Assembly (NCBI RefSeq): GCF_001811425.1
Contig: NZ_KV804709.1
Span: forward strand, 1-64,000
From: Peptoniphilus_A sp001811425
GTDB taxonomy: Bacteria; Bacillota; Clostridia; Tissierellales; Peptoniphilaceae
Length of the DNA stretch: 64,000 bases
Direction of reading: 5' to 3'
Positions 1-7,350 of the stretch are shown here, piece after piece. The translations under genes were made by a program, and so were the position numbers. Numbering within the stretch: position 1 is the stretch's first letter; every line of letters begins with the position of its first letter. The notes under the pieces are model-generated. The model searched no databases. It was not told the DNA's origin and worked only from the letters and a program-made list of their open reading frames with translations.

Positions 1-34
1 CTGGTATTAGGTCCAACTTTATGGGGTCACCACA
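1..34. mobile_element. right end of an IS3-family (IS150-like) element
   Basis: This stretch, running from CTGGTATT to GGGGTCACCACA, is nearly identical to the right end of the IS3-type remnant at 40671-40703. The rest of the element lies left of the window. The ending GGTCCAACTTTATGGGGTCA is of the IS150-group terminal repeat type. Which element it belongs to cannot be seen. Confidence 0.75.
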
Positions 35-69
35 AAAAGCCTCCAAGTTGTATAACTTAGAGGCTTTTT
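34..69 (-). terminator. intrinsic terminator of the TRAP operon
   Basis: AAAAAGCCTC and GAGGCTTTTT form a 10-bp perfect stem with an inner AGTT/AACT pairing. It lies about 20 bp past the dctM stop on the minus strand and abuts the IS end. Confidence 0.75.
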
Positions 70-89
70 CATTAGTCAACTTTTAAATT

Positions 90-1373
90 TTAAAGTCCCA
101 ATATATTTGGTAAAAATGAAATTATATTTGGAACAAAAGCAAACAATAGTACTGATACCAGTTCAATTATTAAGAAAGGTATTACACCCTTAACTATATC
201 GTTGAATTTTAATCCTGTTATTGATTGCGCTGTAAATAAATTGTAACCGAAAGGTGGGGTAACATATCCTATTACCAAATTAATTACAAATATCATTCCC
301 AAGTGAAGTGGATCTATTCCAAGTTCTATACCAAAAGGAACTAGTACAGGCGCTAATATAATTATTGCTGCTACTGTATCCATCAAAGCTCCAACAAAGA
401 ATAATAATATCATTAACACAATTAAGTAAGAATATTTAGTAGTTATAAATGAACCTAAGGCATTGGTTACCATATCTCCAAAATTATTAACTGACATGAT
501 CCAAGATAGTAAATTTGCGGCTCCCATTATTATTCCAACCATTGCAGCTGTTTCCATAGCTTTAAGTAATGCATCAGGTAAATCTTTTACTTGTATTTCG
601 TGGTATATAAAAAATCCAAGTAATAATGCATAAACAACTCCCACTGCCGCGGCTTCTGTTGGAGTAAATACACCTGAGTATATTCCTCCTAATATTATAA
701 TAGGTAACAATAACGCACCTAATGCTGACCATGTACTCTTTAACAATCTTTTTAAGCTAAATTTTTCTCTATTTTTTAATATTTCTGGTTTATTTTTTAT
801 AAGAATAAAATTAACTAATGTTAGTAATAGCATCATTACTATTCCTGGAAGAATACCAGCAATAAACATTTTTGGTATAGATAATCCCATAGTAACTCCA
901 TAGATGATCATGGGTATGCTAGGAGGAATTATAGGTCCCAAAGCTCCACCTGCCGCAACCATACCTGCTGCTGTTTTTTTATCATAGCCAGTCTTTGTTA
1001 ATGATGGTATCATTATCGATCCAATGGCTGCTACAGTTGCTGGACCAGATCCAGTTAGGGCTGCGAAAATAGCACAAGATACAATTGTTACTACTCCTAA
1101 GCCTCCAGGTACCCATCCCATTAATGAATCTGCCCAATCTATCATTCTCTTAGAAATTCCTCCCCTATCCATTAATTCTCCCACTAATACAAAAAGAGGA
1201 ATGGCTAATAATGGGAAAGAATCTAGCCCTGTTGTCATCCTTTGACTGACTAACAAAAGTGGTTTTATTCCTGTCGCTATTAAAAACATACTTCCTGATC
1301 CTAAAATTGACAAATACACTGGAAGTCCAATAAAAATCAAAGCAAACATTACAATAAACATAATACCTATCAT
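90..1373 (-). CDS. dctM: TRAP transporter large permease (DctM-like)
   Basis: This is a 427-residue, highly hydrophobic protein with about 11-12 membrane segments, the normal length for the large subunit of tripartite ATP-independent periplasmic (TRAP) transporters. The N-terminal segment with GSGPATVAAIGSIMIPS and the GGALGPIIPPSIPMI motif are typical of DctM. It would form the sodium-driven permease with the DctQ-like protein encoded just upstream, whose stop it overlaps by 4 bp. Substrate cannot be read from sequence. TRAP systems usually carry carboxylates, and the linked hydrolase suggests an organic acid or a derivative of one. Confidence 0.93.
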   Translation of the reverse strand: MIGIMFIVMFALIFIGLPVYLSILGSGSMFLIATGIKPLLLVSQRMTTGLDSFPLLAIPLFVLVGELMDRGGISKRMIDWADSLMGWVPGGLGVVTIVSCAIFAALTGSGPATVAAIGSIMIPSLTKTGYDKKTAAGMVAAGGALGPIIPPSIPMIIYGVTMGLSIPKMFIAGILPGIVMMLLLTLVNFILIKNKPEILKNREKFSLKRLLKSTWSALGALLLPIIILGGIYSGVFTPTEAAAVGVVYALLLGFFIYHEIQVKDLPDALLKAMETAAMVGIIMGAANLLSWIMSVNNFGDMVTNALGSFITTKYSYLIVLMILLFFVGALMDTVAAIIILAPVLVPFGIELGIDPLHLGMIFVINLVIGYVTPPFGYNLFTAQSITGLKFNDIVKGVIPFLIIELVSVLLFAFVPNIISFLPNILGL

Positions 1374-1843
1374 TTGATCACCTCATTATTTTTTGAAGAA
1401 CACATATCATACACGCAATAAAAAATTAACAATGCTCCAAATATAGGTGCTGCACCATAAACAAAACTCATGCTAATTCTAAGTGCAGGACTTAATTGAG
1501 TTCTAACTGCCCATGCAACTCTAGTTCCATAAAACAAAAGTATCAAACCTATTAATATAGATAGTATATTAACAATTTTTCTTAATATGTCTTGATTTTT
1601 AGAGCTTAAGTTATCCGTTATTACACTTACTGTCGCATTACTTTTATTCTTAGTACATAAAATTGCTCCAAGCATATTAGCCCAAATAAAAGTATATCTA
1701 GCTAATTCTTCTGTCCAAGATAAAGAAGAGTTTAGAACAAATCTAGTAAAAACCTGAAGAACACAGGCTGCCACTAAAATACTAAAAACAATTACTATTG
1801 CAAACTTTAAAATTTTTGTTACAATATTGTATGCTTTTTCCAT
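1370..1843 (-). CDS. dctQ: TRAP transporter small permease (DctQ-like)
   Basis: This 157-residue protein has four predicted membrane helices. Residues 35-60 contain NSSLSWTEELARYTFIWANM, matching the SWxEExxR/ARYxF signature of the DctQ family. It is the small membrane subunit that scaffolds the large permease. The gene lies 14 bp after dctP and overlaps dctM, so the three are co-transcribed. A ribosome binding site, AAGGAGAAA, precedes the ATG at 1843. Confidence 0.9.
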   Translation of the reverse strand: MEKAYNIVTKILKFAIVIVFSILVAACVLQVFTRFVLNSSLSWTEELARYTFIWANMLGAILCTKNKSNATVSVITDNLSSKNQDILRKIVNILSILIGLILLFYGTRVAWAVRTQLSPALRISMSFVYGAAPIFGALLIFYCVYDMCSSKNNEVIK

Positions 1844-1857
1844 AAATTTCTCCTTTC

Positions 1858-2853
1858 TTAGAAATTAAGTTCTTTTCTTAATTTATCTAAATATTCCTTA
1901 CCTATTCCCTCAGCTCTCTTGTCATAAAAATCTCTAAATGCTTTTTGGAAAGCTTCTTTATCGACATCTCGAACAATTGTCATACCTTTTTCTTCCATCT
2001 CATCAAGCATATTAGGCTCTAAACTTGCATTATTTTTTCTTGTGGCTTCACCAGCTTCGATTGCAGCTTCTTTTAGAATCTTTTGTTCTTCAGAATCTAA
2101 TTTATCATAAATATTTTTTGAAACACAAAGAATTAAAGGTGAATAAAAATGTCCTGTCATGTTTAAATACTTTGCAATGTCTGCAAATCCATTTGTATAA
2201 ATTACACTAACTGGTATATCTAAACCATCTATAGTTCCCTGTTGCAAACCAGTTATTGTTTCTGACCATGCCATAGGCACTGCATTTGTGCCAAGCTCCT
2301 GATATGTCGCTATATAAGTGTCGGTCTCCATACATCTTATCTTCAATCCATGGAAGTCTTCTGGCTTCTTTACTTCATTTTTTAAAGTTACTAAATGTCT
2401 AAATCCTCCTTCTCCATAAGCAAGACCTTCTATACCATAATCTTCATATCCTTTTAATATTTCATCTCCAAGTTTTCCACTTAAAACTCTAGCTGCTTCT
2501 TTTCCATCTTTAAAAATAAAAGGTAAATCAAAAAGTCCCGCTTGAGGTATGTAACCGCTGATATATGCATTGGTCATTATAGCCATATCAGTTGTTCCTA
2601 TTTGCATTCCTGTGAACATTTCTCCTTCTTGACCCAATTGTCCAGATCCCTTTATATCTATTACTATATTTCCATTTGTTTTTTCTTTTACAATGTCAGA
2701 AAAAGTTTTTGCAAAAATATAGTAGGGATCGTTTTCAACTGGCGCAGTTGTAAATCCAATTTGAAAAACTTTTTTTCCATCATCTTTTTTTGAACACCCT
2801 ACTAACATTAGAAAACATATTAGCACTAAAGATATTTTTATTACTCTTTTCAT
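1858..2853 (-). CDS. dctP: TRAP transporter solute-binding lipoprotein (DctP-like)
   Basis: This 331-residue protein starts with a lipoprotein signal peptide ending in the lipobox LVGC (Cys20), so the binding protein should be tethered to the outer face of the membrane. The body matches DctP: an FTTAPVENDPYY opening, GSGQLGQEGEMFTGMQIGTTDM, and the GLKIRCMET segment containing the conserved Arg that binds the substrate carboxylate in this family. It follows the hydrolase gene by 2 bp. The ligand is probably a carboxylate but is otherwise unknown. Confidence 0.93.
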   Translation of the reverse strand: MKRVIKISLVLICFLMLVGCSKKDDGKKVFQIGFTTAPVENDPYYIFAKTFSDIVKEKTNGNIVIDIKGSGQLGQEGEMFTGMQIGTTDMAIMTNAYISGYIPQAGLFDLPFIFKDGKEAARVLSGKLGDEILKGYEDYGIEGLAYGEGGFRHLVTLKNEVKKPEDFHGLKIRCMETDTYIATYQELGTNAVPMAWSETITGLQQGTIDGLDIPVSVIYTNGFADIAKYLNMTGHFYSPLILCVSKNIYDKLDSEEQKILKEAAIEAGEATRKNNASLEPNMLDEMEEKGMTIVRDVDKEAFQKAFRDFYDKRAEGIGKEYLDKLRKELNF

Positions 2854-2855
2854 TT

Positions 2856-3707
2856 TTATACTCCTTCCACGATAATTTTAGGCGTTATTTTTAATATCTT
2901 TTCAATATTTCTACCATCAACTCCTTTTTCAATAAGAAACTCTATACAATCTACCAAAGATTCAAATGGTGGCTTTTTTGTGTAGTACCCTCTATCTGTA
3001 GTAATAAATGTATTATTAAAATCCAATTGATTCATTACATTTAAAAATTCATCTGCACTACAATCTCCATCATCCAAATTTGCCCAAACCTTTTCTATAA
3101 AAACCCCTTTTTTACCCAAATCAATTTGAATATCTATAGGTATTTTTGTTCTATTCCAGTCTGGATGAGTTAAAACAACTTTTACATTTTTTTTAATGGC
3201 ATAATCACATACCTTTAAACTTTCTTCAAAGCTAATGTGCCCTGTAGCTAAAGTTGCATCATATTTTTTAACAACCTCTACAACTTCTTTGAAACTTTTA
3301 ATAAGCTTACCCTTATCATCAACAACAGATATTCCTTCTCTGTTAAAAAAATCACCTTTCATGTTTCCATATCTCAGTGAATTCTTTGCATCTCTAGTTG
3401 GTAGCCATACAATTTTAGCACCCATTTTAAGTGCACTTTCGCATGCGTATGGATTAATTCCACCAACTGTACTATTCAAAACAACTCCACCATAAGCTTT
3501 TGTAAAAAAATTGAAATGTGTATTTATTAACTCAGATCTTCCACTTGTTGGTTCATAATGATTTTTAATCAAAACTCCAGCCATTTTATAAGTACTAGCT
3601 TTCTTAATTAAATCAATATCATCAATTGTTCTTTTTACATGAGAAGGAGCTGAATGAACATGTAAATCATATGAACCTTCGACAAATTCTTTTATTGAGT
3701 TTTTCAT
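2856..3707 (-). CDS. DUF6282-type metal-dependent hydrolase
   Basis: This 283-residue protein has metal-ligand motifs of the amidohydrolase/PHP kind in order: DLHVHSAPS near residue 15, KNHYEPT near 48, TGHIS near 156, THPDWN near 181 and TTDRG near 236. The first motif and the length fit the DUF6282 family, whose reactions are not established. As first gene of the TRAP operon, it probably processes the imported compound in the cytoplasm (inference). It is divergent from the LysR regulator. Confidence 0.75.
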   Translation of the reverse strand: MKNSIKEFVEGSYDLHVHSAPSHVKRTIDDIDLIKKASTYKMAGVLIKNHYEPTSGRSELINTHFNFFTKAYGGVVLNSTVGGINPYACESALKMGAKIVWLPTRDAKNSLRYGNMKGDFFNREGISVVDDKGKLIKSFKEVVEVVKKYDATLATGHISFEESLKVCDYAIKKNVKVVLTHPDWNRTKIPIDIQIDLGKKGVFIEKVWANLDDGDCSADEFLNVMNQLDFNNTFITTDRGYYTKKPPFESLVDCIEFLIEKGVDGRNIEKILKITPKIIVEGV

Positions 3708-3760
3708 AAAAATTCAAACCCCCTTATCTAATATTAACTTTAGCAATCCTTTTCATAAAA

Positions 3761-3807
3761 ATAAAACAAGTATATTTTTAAAATTAACAATATTTAACTT
3801 GTTTTAT
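3761..3807. promoter_or_regulatory. inverted repeat between the TRAP operon and lysR
   Basis: ATAAAACAAGT (3761-3771) and ACTTGTTTTAT (3797-3807) are perfect 11-bp inverted arms 25 bp apart. A TATAAT hexamer at 3823-3828 could serve the rightward LysR gene. LysR-type regulators usually bind such dyads in the divergent promoter, so this is the best candidate operator for both units. Confidence 0.55.
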
Positions 3808-3925
3808 TATGCTTTATATTGATATAATGCTACTATGTAATTAGATTTTTTATTGTTTAATATTTAATTCAAGAAAATAATTGTTATTTTCTATTTTGCT
3901 TAATATTTTTATTGTGAGGTGCTTT

Positions 3926-4855
3926 ATGACTCAAAACCAAAAAATTTTTTTATTAGTTGCAGAAACTTTAAGTATAAGTAAAGCTGCGAAAAGAGCTTTT
4001 GTAACTCAACAATGTGTCAGTGATCACATTAAAAGAATGGAAGAAGAATATGGTACAAAATTGTTTCACAGGAACCCTTATATGCATTTGACACCTGCTG
4101 GGGAAGTTGTTTTTAATTCATTAAATAATATAGAAATGATTGAAAAAAATCTTATGAAAAGTATTTCAGATTTTTCTAACGAAAGAAAAGGTTCTTTTTC
4201 TGTTGGTATGAGCACTACAAGATCTAAATTGTTAATACCATTATTACTAAAAAGATATCATGAACTTTTTCCAAATGTTGAGATTTCATTCTTTAGTGGC
4301 GATACTAAAATCCTTGAAAAAAATTTATTGCATAACAAACTAGATATTTTTCTAGGAATAAATACTAGTTTAAATTTAGGTCTTCATATTGAACATGTTT
4401 GCGAAGATTATTTATATCTAGTAATAAATAAAAAAATGTTTATAAATAATTTCTCACAATATGATTTAAAAAATTTTAGAAAAGGTGTTGATTTAAAATA
4501 TTTTCAGAATATCCCTATGACTTTTTATAATGAAACCGGTGCATTAAATACACTGCTACAGCAGCACTTAATAACCCATGGAATAGAATTGAATAATGTT
4601 GTGTGTCATACTAGCGAGTGCGATGTACAAATAGATCTATGCCTAAACAATGTTACATCTGCAATTGTTCCAAGAATGTTAGCAAATAATTTTTTACAAA
4701 ATGATGAAATATACTTTTTCCCTATTAAAGATTTTAATTATCCTCTCCGAGTTGATATTGTTTCAAATCCTTATTTGGAAAAACCATTATACTTAAAAGC
4801 TTTTATTTCATTATTAAAAGAAGAGTTACTAGAATTTTCAAATAATACTTTATAA
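3926..4855 (+). CDS. LysR-family transcriptional regulator
   Basis: This is a 309-residue LysR-type regulator. An N-terminal winged helix-turn-helix (LSISKAAKRAFVTQQCVSDHIKRMEEEYG, described here in two parts: LSISKAAKRAFVTQ and QCVSDHIKRMEEEYG) is followed by FHRNPYMHLTPAG and then a two-lobed effector domain. I chose the ATG at 3926 because GTGAGGTG lies 5 bp upstream and the product begins with the usual TQNQKIFLLVAE; an upstream TTG at 3881 would add a hydrophobic extension. It is divergent from the TRAP/DUF6282 operon and probably regulates it with the imported compound or a product as inducer (inference). Confidence 0.9.
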   Translation: MTQNQKIFLLVAETLSISKAAKRAFVTQQCVSDHIKRMEEEYGTKLFHRNPYMHLTPAGEVVFNSLNNIEMIEKNLMKSISDFSNERKGSFSVGMSTTRSKLLIPLLLKRYHELFPNVEISFFSGDTKILEKNLLHNKLDIFLGINTSLNLGLHIEHVCEDYLYLVINKKMFINNFSQYDLKNFRKGVDLKYFQNIPMTFYNETGALNTLLQQHLITHGIELNNVVCHTSECDVQIDLCLNNVTSAIVPRMLANNFLQNDEIYFFPIKDFNYPLRVDIVSNPYLEKPLYLKAFISLLKEELLEFSNNTL

Positions 4856-4856
4856 A

Positions 4857-4906
4857 AAAGAATCGCTACAAAAGCATAATTTTACTTTTGTAACGATTCT
4901 TTTTTT
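4857..4906. terminator. bidirectional terminator
   Basis: GAATCG-TACAAAAG pairs with CTTTTGTA-CGATTC around a ten-base loop, with A-runs before and T-runs after. It lies between the convergent lysR and sdpI-like genes and can serve both. Confidence 0.85.
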
Positions 4907-5546
4907 AGATTCCCTTTGTGTAAAGGTAATAAGAGTAAATTGCAGGAATTATTGCACCAAGAAAAAGTGGAACTAAAAACACTATTTCACTTTTTAAAAA
5001 TACTGAAAGGATTAAAGAAAGACCAACTATTATAAAGCAAATTCCACCAAGTCTGTGAGTCCTCCTCCAATTTTCATCGCTATTTAAGGTCCAAGGAAGT
5101 TTTATGCCCATAGTGTAATTCCTCTTGACCTTTGGCATATAATTTCCAATTGCTATAAAAAGGGCTCCCAAGAAAAGAGATATTATGACTGATGTATTTA
5201 CCTCTCTACCAAGTCCAGCTAAGACCGTAATAATATAGACTACAGACATGACTATTGGCATGGACATCTTACCTATAATCATTAGAAAATTATTTTGTCC
5301 CTCATTTTTTGGGTCATTGTCAAGCATAAAGCAGAGGAATAAATTCATGATAGTTAAAAATCCCGGGGTCATTACCATGGCATCAAACTTTGAGCTGTAT
5401 TTATCTACTTGACCTTGAAAATTCCAGTGAGTTGGAAGCTCTGCTGGCATTTTATTATAAAATAGGGCATTAAAAATTATTACAATTAAGATACATACTA
5501 TTAATGAAATTATACTGTTTTTCCTAAATCTAAATTTATTTTTCAT
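4905..5546 (-). CDS. SdpI-like membrane protein (DUF1648)
   Basis: This 213-residue protein has about six membrane helices. The N-terminal half has the DUF1648 signature (MPAELPTHWNFQGQVDKYSSK near residues 33-53, given here as MPAELPTHWN and FQGQVDKYSSK). The C-terminal part has the SdpI/YfhL motif GIKLPWTLNSDENWRRTH. SdpI of Bacillus gives immunity to the SdpC toxin and sequesters the repressor SdpR. No toxin gene is visible here, so a broader role in envelope stress is possible. Its start overlaps the ArsR-type gene by 11 bp, the usual sdpR-sdpI arrangement. Confidence 0.85.
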   Translation of the reverse strand: MKNKFRFRKNSIISLIVCILIVIIFNALFYNKMPAELPTHWNFQGQVDKYSSKFDAMVMTPGFLTIMNLFLCFMLDNDPKNEGQNNFLMIIGKMSMPIVMSVVYIITVLAGLGREVNTSVIISLFLGALFIAIGNYMPKVKRNYTMGIKLPWTLNSDENWRRTHRLGGICFIIVGLSLILSVFLKSEIVFLVPLFLGAIIPAIYSYYLYTKGI

Positions 5547-5811
5547 TGTCTTCTCCTCTAAATTTTACTATCCAAGTCAGTATATCTTCGAATACTGAAG
5601 TGTTTAGTTCGTAATAAATAAAATTCTTCTCTTTAGTTTCGTAAATCAAATCCTGGTCTTTTAGCATTTTTAGATGATGGGATATTGTCGCCTTGGATAA
5701 ATCAAAGTTATCAGCAATCTCTCCTGCATTCATCCTCCCATTTCTTTTTAGCATATTTAAAATTTCAAGCCTTACAGGATCAGATAGGGCCTTAAAAGTA
5801 TCAGAAAACAT
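5536..5811 (-). CDS. ArsR-family repressor (SdpR-like)
   Basis: This 91-residue winged helix protein belongs to the ArsR/SmtB family, with DPVRLEILNML and the recognition helix LSKATISHHLKMLKD. No cysteine metal-site motif (ELCVCDL) is present, so it is the metal-independent SdpR/YczG type rather than a metal sensor. It is translationally coupled to the SdpI-like gene and probably represses this two-gene operon. The likely operator is GATAATTATC at 5835-5844. Confidence 0.88.
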   Translation of the reverse strand: MFSDTFKALSDPVRLEILNMLKRNGRMNAGEIADNFDLSKATISHHLKMLKDQDLIYETKEKNFIYYELNTSVFEDILTWIVKFRGEDNEK

Positions 5812-5834
5812 GTTTCACCTTCTATGTCTATTTC

Positions 5835-5844
5835 GATAATTATC
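5835..5844. promoter_or_regulatory. possible SdpR-like operator
   Basis: GATAATTATC is a perfect 10-bp palindrome 24 bp upstream of the ArsR-type start. Its position fits autorepression. No experimental consensus was available, so this is a candidate. Confidence 0.4.
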
Positions 5845-5965
5845 TAAACTATTAATTTTATTATATAAAATTTTTTACAAAATTCAAGACTATTTTGATT
5901 TTTTTCGAAGTAGTTTTTTTTTAATTGAGGGGAAAAATTTCCCGGATTAAAAATTAATTACAAAC

Positions 5966-6175
5966 TCATAATTTTTTCTTGGCTCATATTTTTTTCTTGA
6001 TCATAAAATTTTTACTGTTTCATAATTTTTTACCGATTCATAATTTTTTCTTATTCAAAAAATTTTTTTCCATTAAAAATTATTTAACGAATCCTAATTA
6101 TTTCGCCCTCAAAAATTTTAGCAATTAAAAAATTTTTTCAATTAAGAATTTTTTTAAGTCACAATAATTTCTTCC
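5966..6175. repeat. degenerate ~18-bp AT-rich tandem repeats
   Basis: Units like TCATAATTTTTTCTTGG start at about 5966, 5984, 6001, 6020, 6038 and 6055, then decay into ATTAAAAATT-type copies to about 6175. Spacing is 17-19 bp. The block fills most of the otherwise gene-free 5812-6240 interval upstream of the IclR gene. Confidence 0.7.
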
Positions 6176-6240
6176 CAAGATTATTTCTTTTAGTGAAATA
6201 CTTTCCAGTATATGATATAATTTTAGAGGAAGGTGAAAAA

Positions 6241-6990
6241 ATGATCCAAAGTTTAGTAAAAGCAGCCAAGGTTTTAGACATATTAAAAAATGAAAACCGA
6301 GAACTTACAATTGCAGAAATTTCTGAATTTTTAAATATACCGCCAAGCACAGCTCATAGAATTTTGTCCACCCTAATCGAGGTGGGCTATGTATCAAAGG
6401 ACGAGAGGACCCACCTCTATGCTCTTGGACCTGCCCTTATCCCTCTTGGCATAAAGGCATCCTCAAAGCTAGATCCACAAGCTGTGGGAAAATCTGTCCT
6501 AGAAAATTTATCTGAAATCACCATGGAAGATTCCTTTTTTATAATAAAATCTGGTGACAAGGGGCTAATGCTTTCAAAGTCTGAAGGCAAGCATACCCTA
6601 AAAATCGTAGAAAATTTTGGAATAGAAATAGATTTACACAAGGGGGCAATTAGAAAGACAATCTTGGCCTTTCAGCCCAAGGAATATATCGATTATTACT
6701 TAGAAAAGGATCTTTCTGACTACTTAGACGCGCCAGTAGATAAGGCAGCCTTAAAAAAAGATTTAATAGACATTAGGAACAAAAAAATTTCTGTTTCCGA
6801 CTCGGAATACATTGAAGATGCCATTGGCATTGGAGCTCCAGTCTTTAATTATAAGGAGAACCTCGTGGGAGCAATTGGCGTAGTAATTCCTAAGGAAAGA
6901 GTTACAGAAGCTACAAAAAAAGAATATATAGAGGCAGTGAAAAACTGCGGCATAGAATTTTCAAAAAATCTAGGATATTCTGAAGCTTAA
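6241..6990 (+). CDS. IclR-family transcriptional regulator
   Basis: This 249-residue protein has an N-terminal winged helix (LTIAEISEFLNIPPSTAHRI) and a C-terminal IclR effector domain ending in the VGAIGVVIPKERV segment typical of the family. The ATG at 6241 is preceded by AGAGGAAGGTG; an in-frame GTG at 6193 has no such site. Such regulators usually control nearby catabolic genes, but none is adjacent. The gene sits alone between two tandem-repeat blocks, so its target is unknown. Confidence 0.88.
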   Translation: MIQSLVKAAKVLDILKNENRELTIAEISEFLNIPPSTAHRILSTLIEVGYVSKDERTHLYALGPALIPLGIKASSKLDPQAVGKSVLENLSEITMEDSFFIIKSGDKGLMLSKSEGKHTLKIVENFGIEIDLHKGAIRKTILAFQPKEYIDYYLEKDLSDYLDAPVDKAALKKDLIDIRNKKISVSDSEYIEDAIGIGAPVFNYKENLVGAIGVVIPKERVTEATKKEYIEAVKNCGIEFSKNLGYSEA

Positions 6991-7005
6991 TATTTTTATT
7001 ATTAT

Positions 7006-7033
7006 GAGTTGTGTCAAGGGCACAACTTTTTTC
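7006..7033 (+). terminator. terminator after the IclR gene
   Basis: AGTTGTG and CACAACT form a 7-bp stem around a 7-base loop, followed by a T-run. It lies 15 bp past the stop. Confidence 0.85.
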
Positions 7034-7104
7034 TTTGCCTAAATTCTTTTGCTGGCTTAAAATTTTTTGAATTATTATATTTTTGTGAATTTAAATTTTT
7101 ATGA

Positions 7105-7285
7105 TTTTTTGATTTTTTCATGAAAAATTTAGAAGATAAAATTAAAATTATCTCGTTTTTTGATTTTTTTCTTTGAAAATTTCATAATAAAATCAAAATT
7201 TTGCCTTTTTTTGATTTTATTTGCTAGAATACACAAAATTAAGTCAAAATTTGCTGTTTTTTTGATTTTATTTCCCTATAAAATT
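7105..7285. repeat. 51-bp tandem repeat, about four copies
   Basis: A TTTTTTGATTTT core recurs with its GAT at 7111, 7162, 7213 and 7264, exactly 51 bp apart each time. Copies are diverged in the middle. Within and across units AAAATCAAA pairs with TTTGATTTT, so the array can fold into several hairpins. It fills the gene-free interval between iclR and the ABC-F gene. Confidence 0.85.
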
Positions 7286-7350
7286 TTTCAGCCGGGTCTC
7301 TGTCTTTTAATGAGATTCATTATTTGTTAAAATGTAGTTAGGAGGTCATT

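Noticed and set aside
5966..6175. CRISPR array
   Set aside because: The units are 17-19 bp and degenerate, without constant repeats and unique spacers; no cas genes are near.
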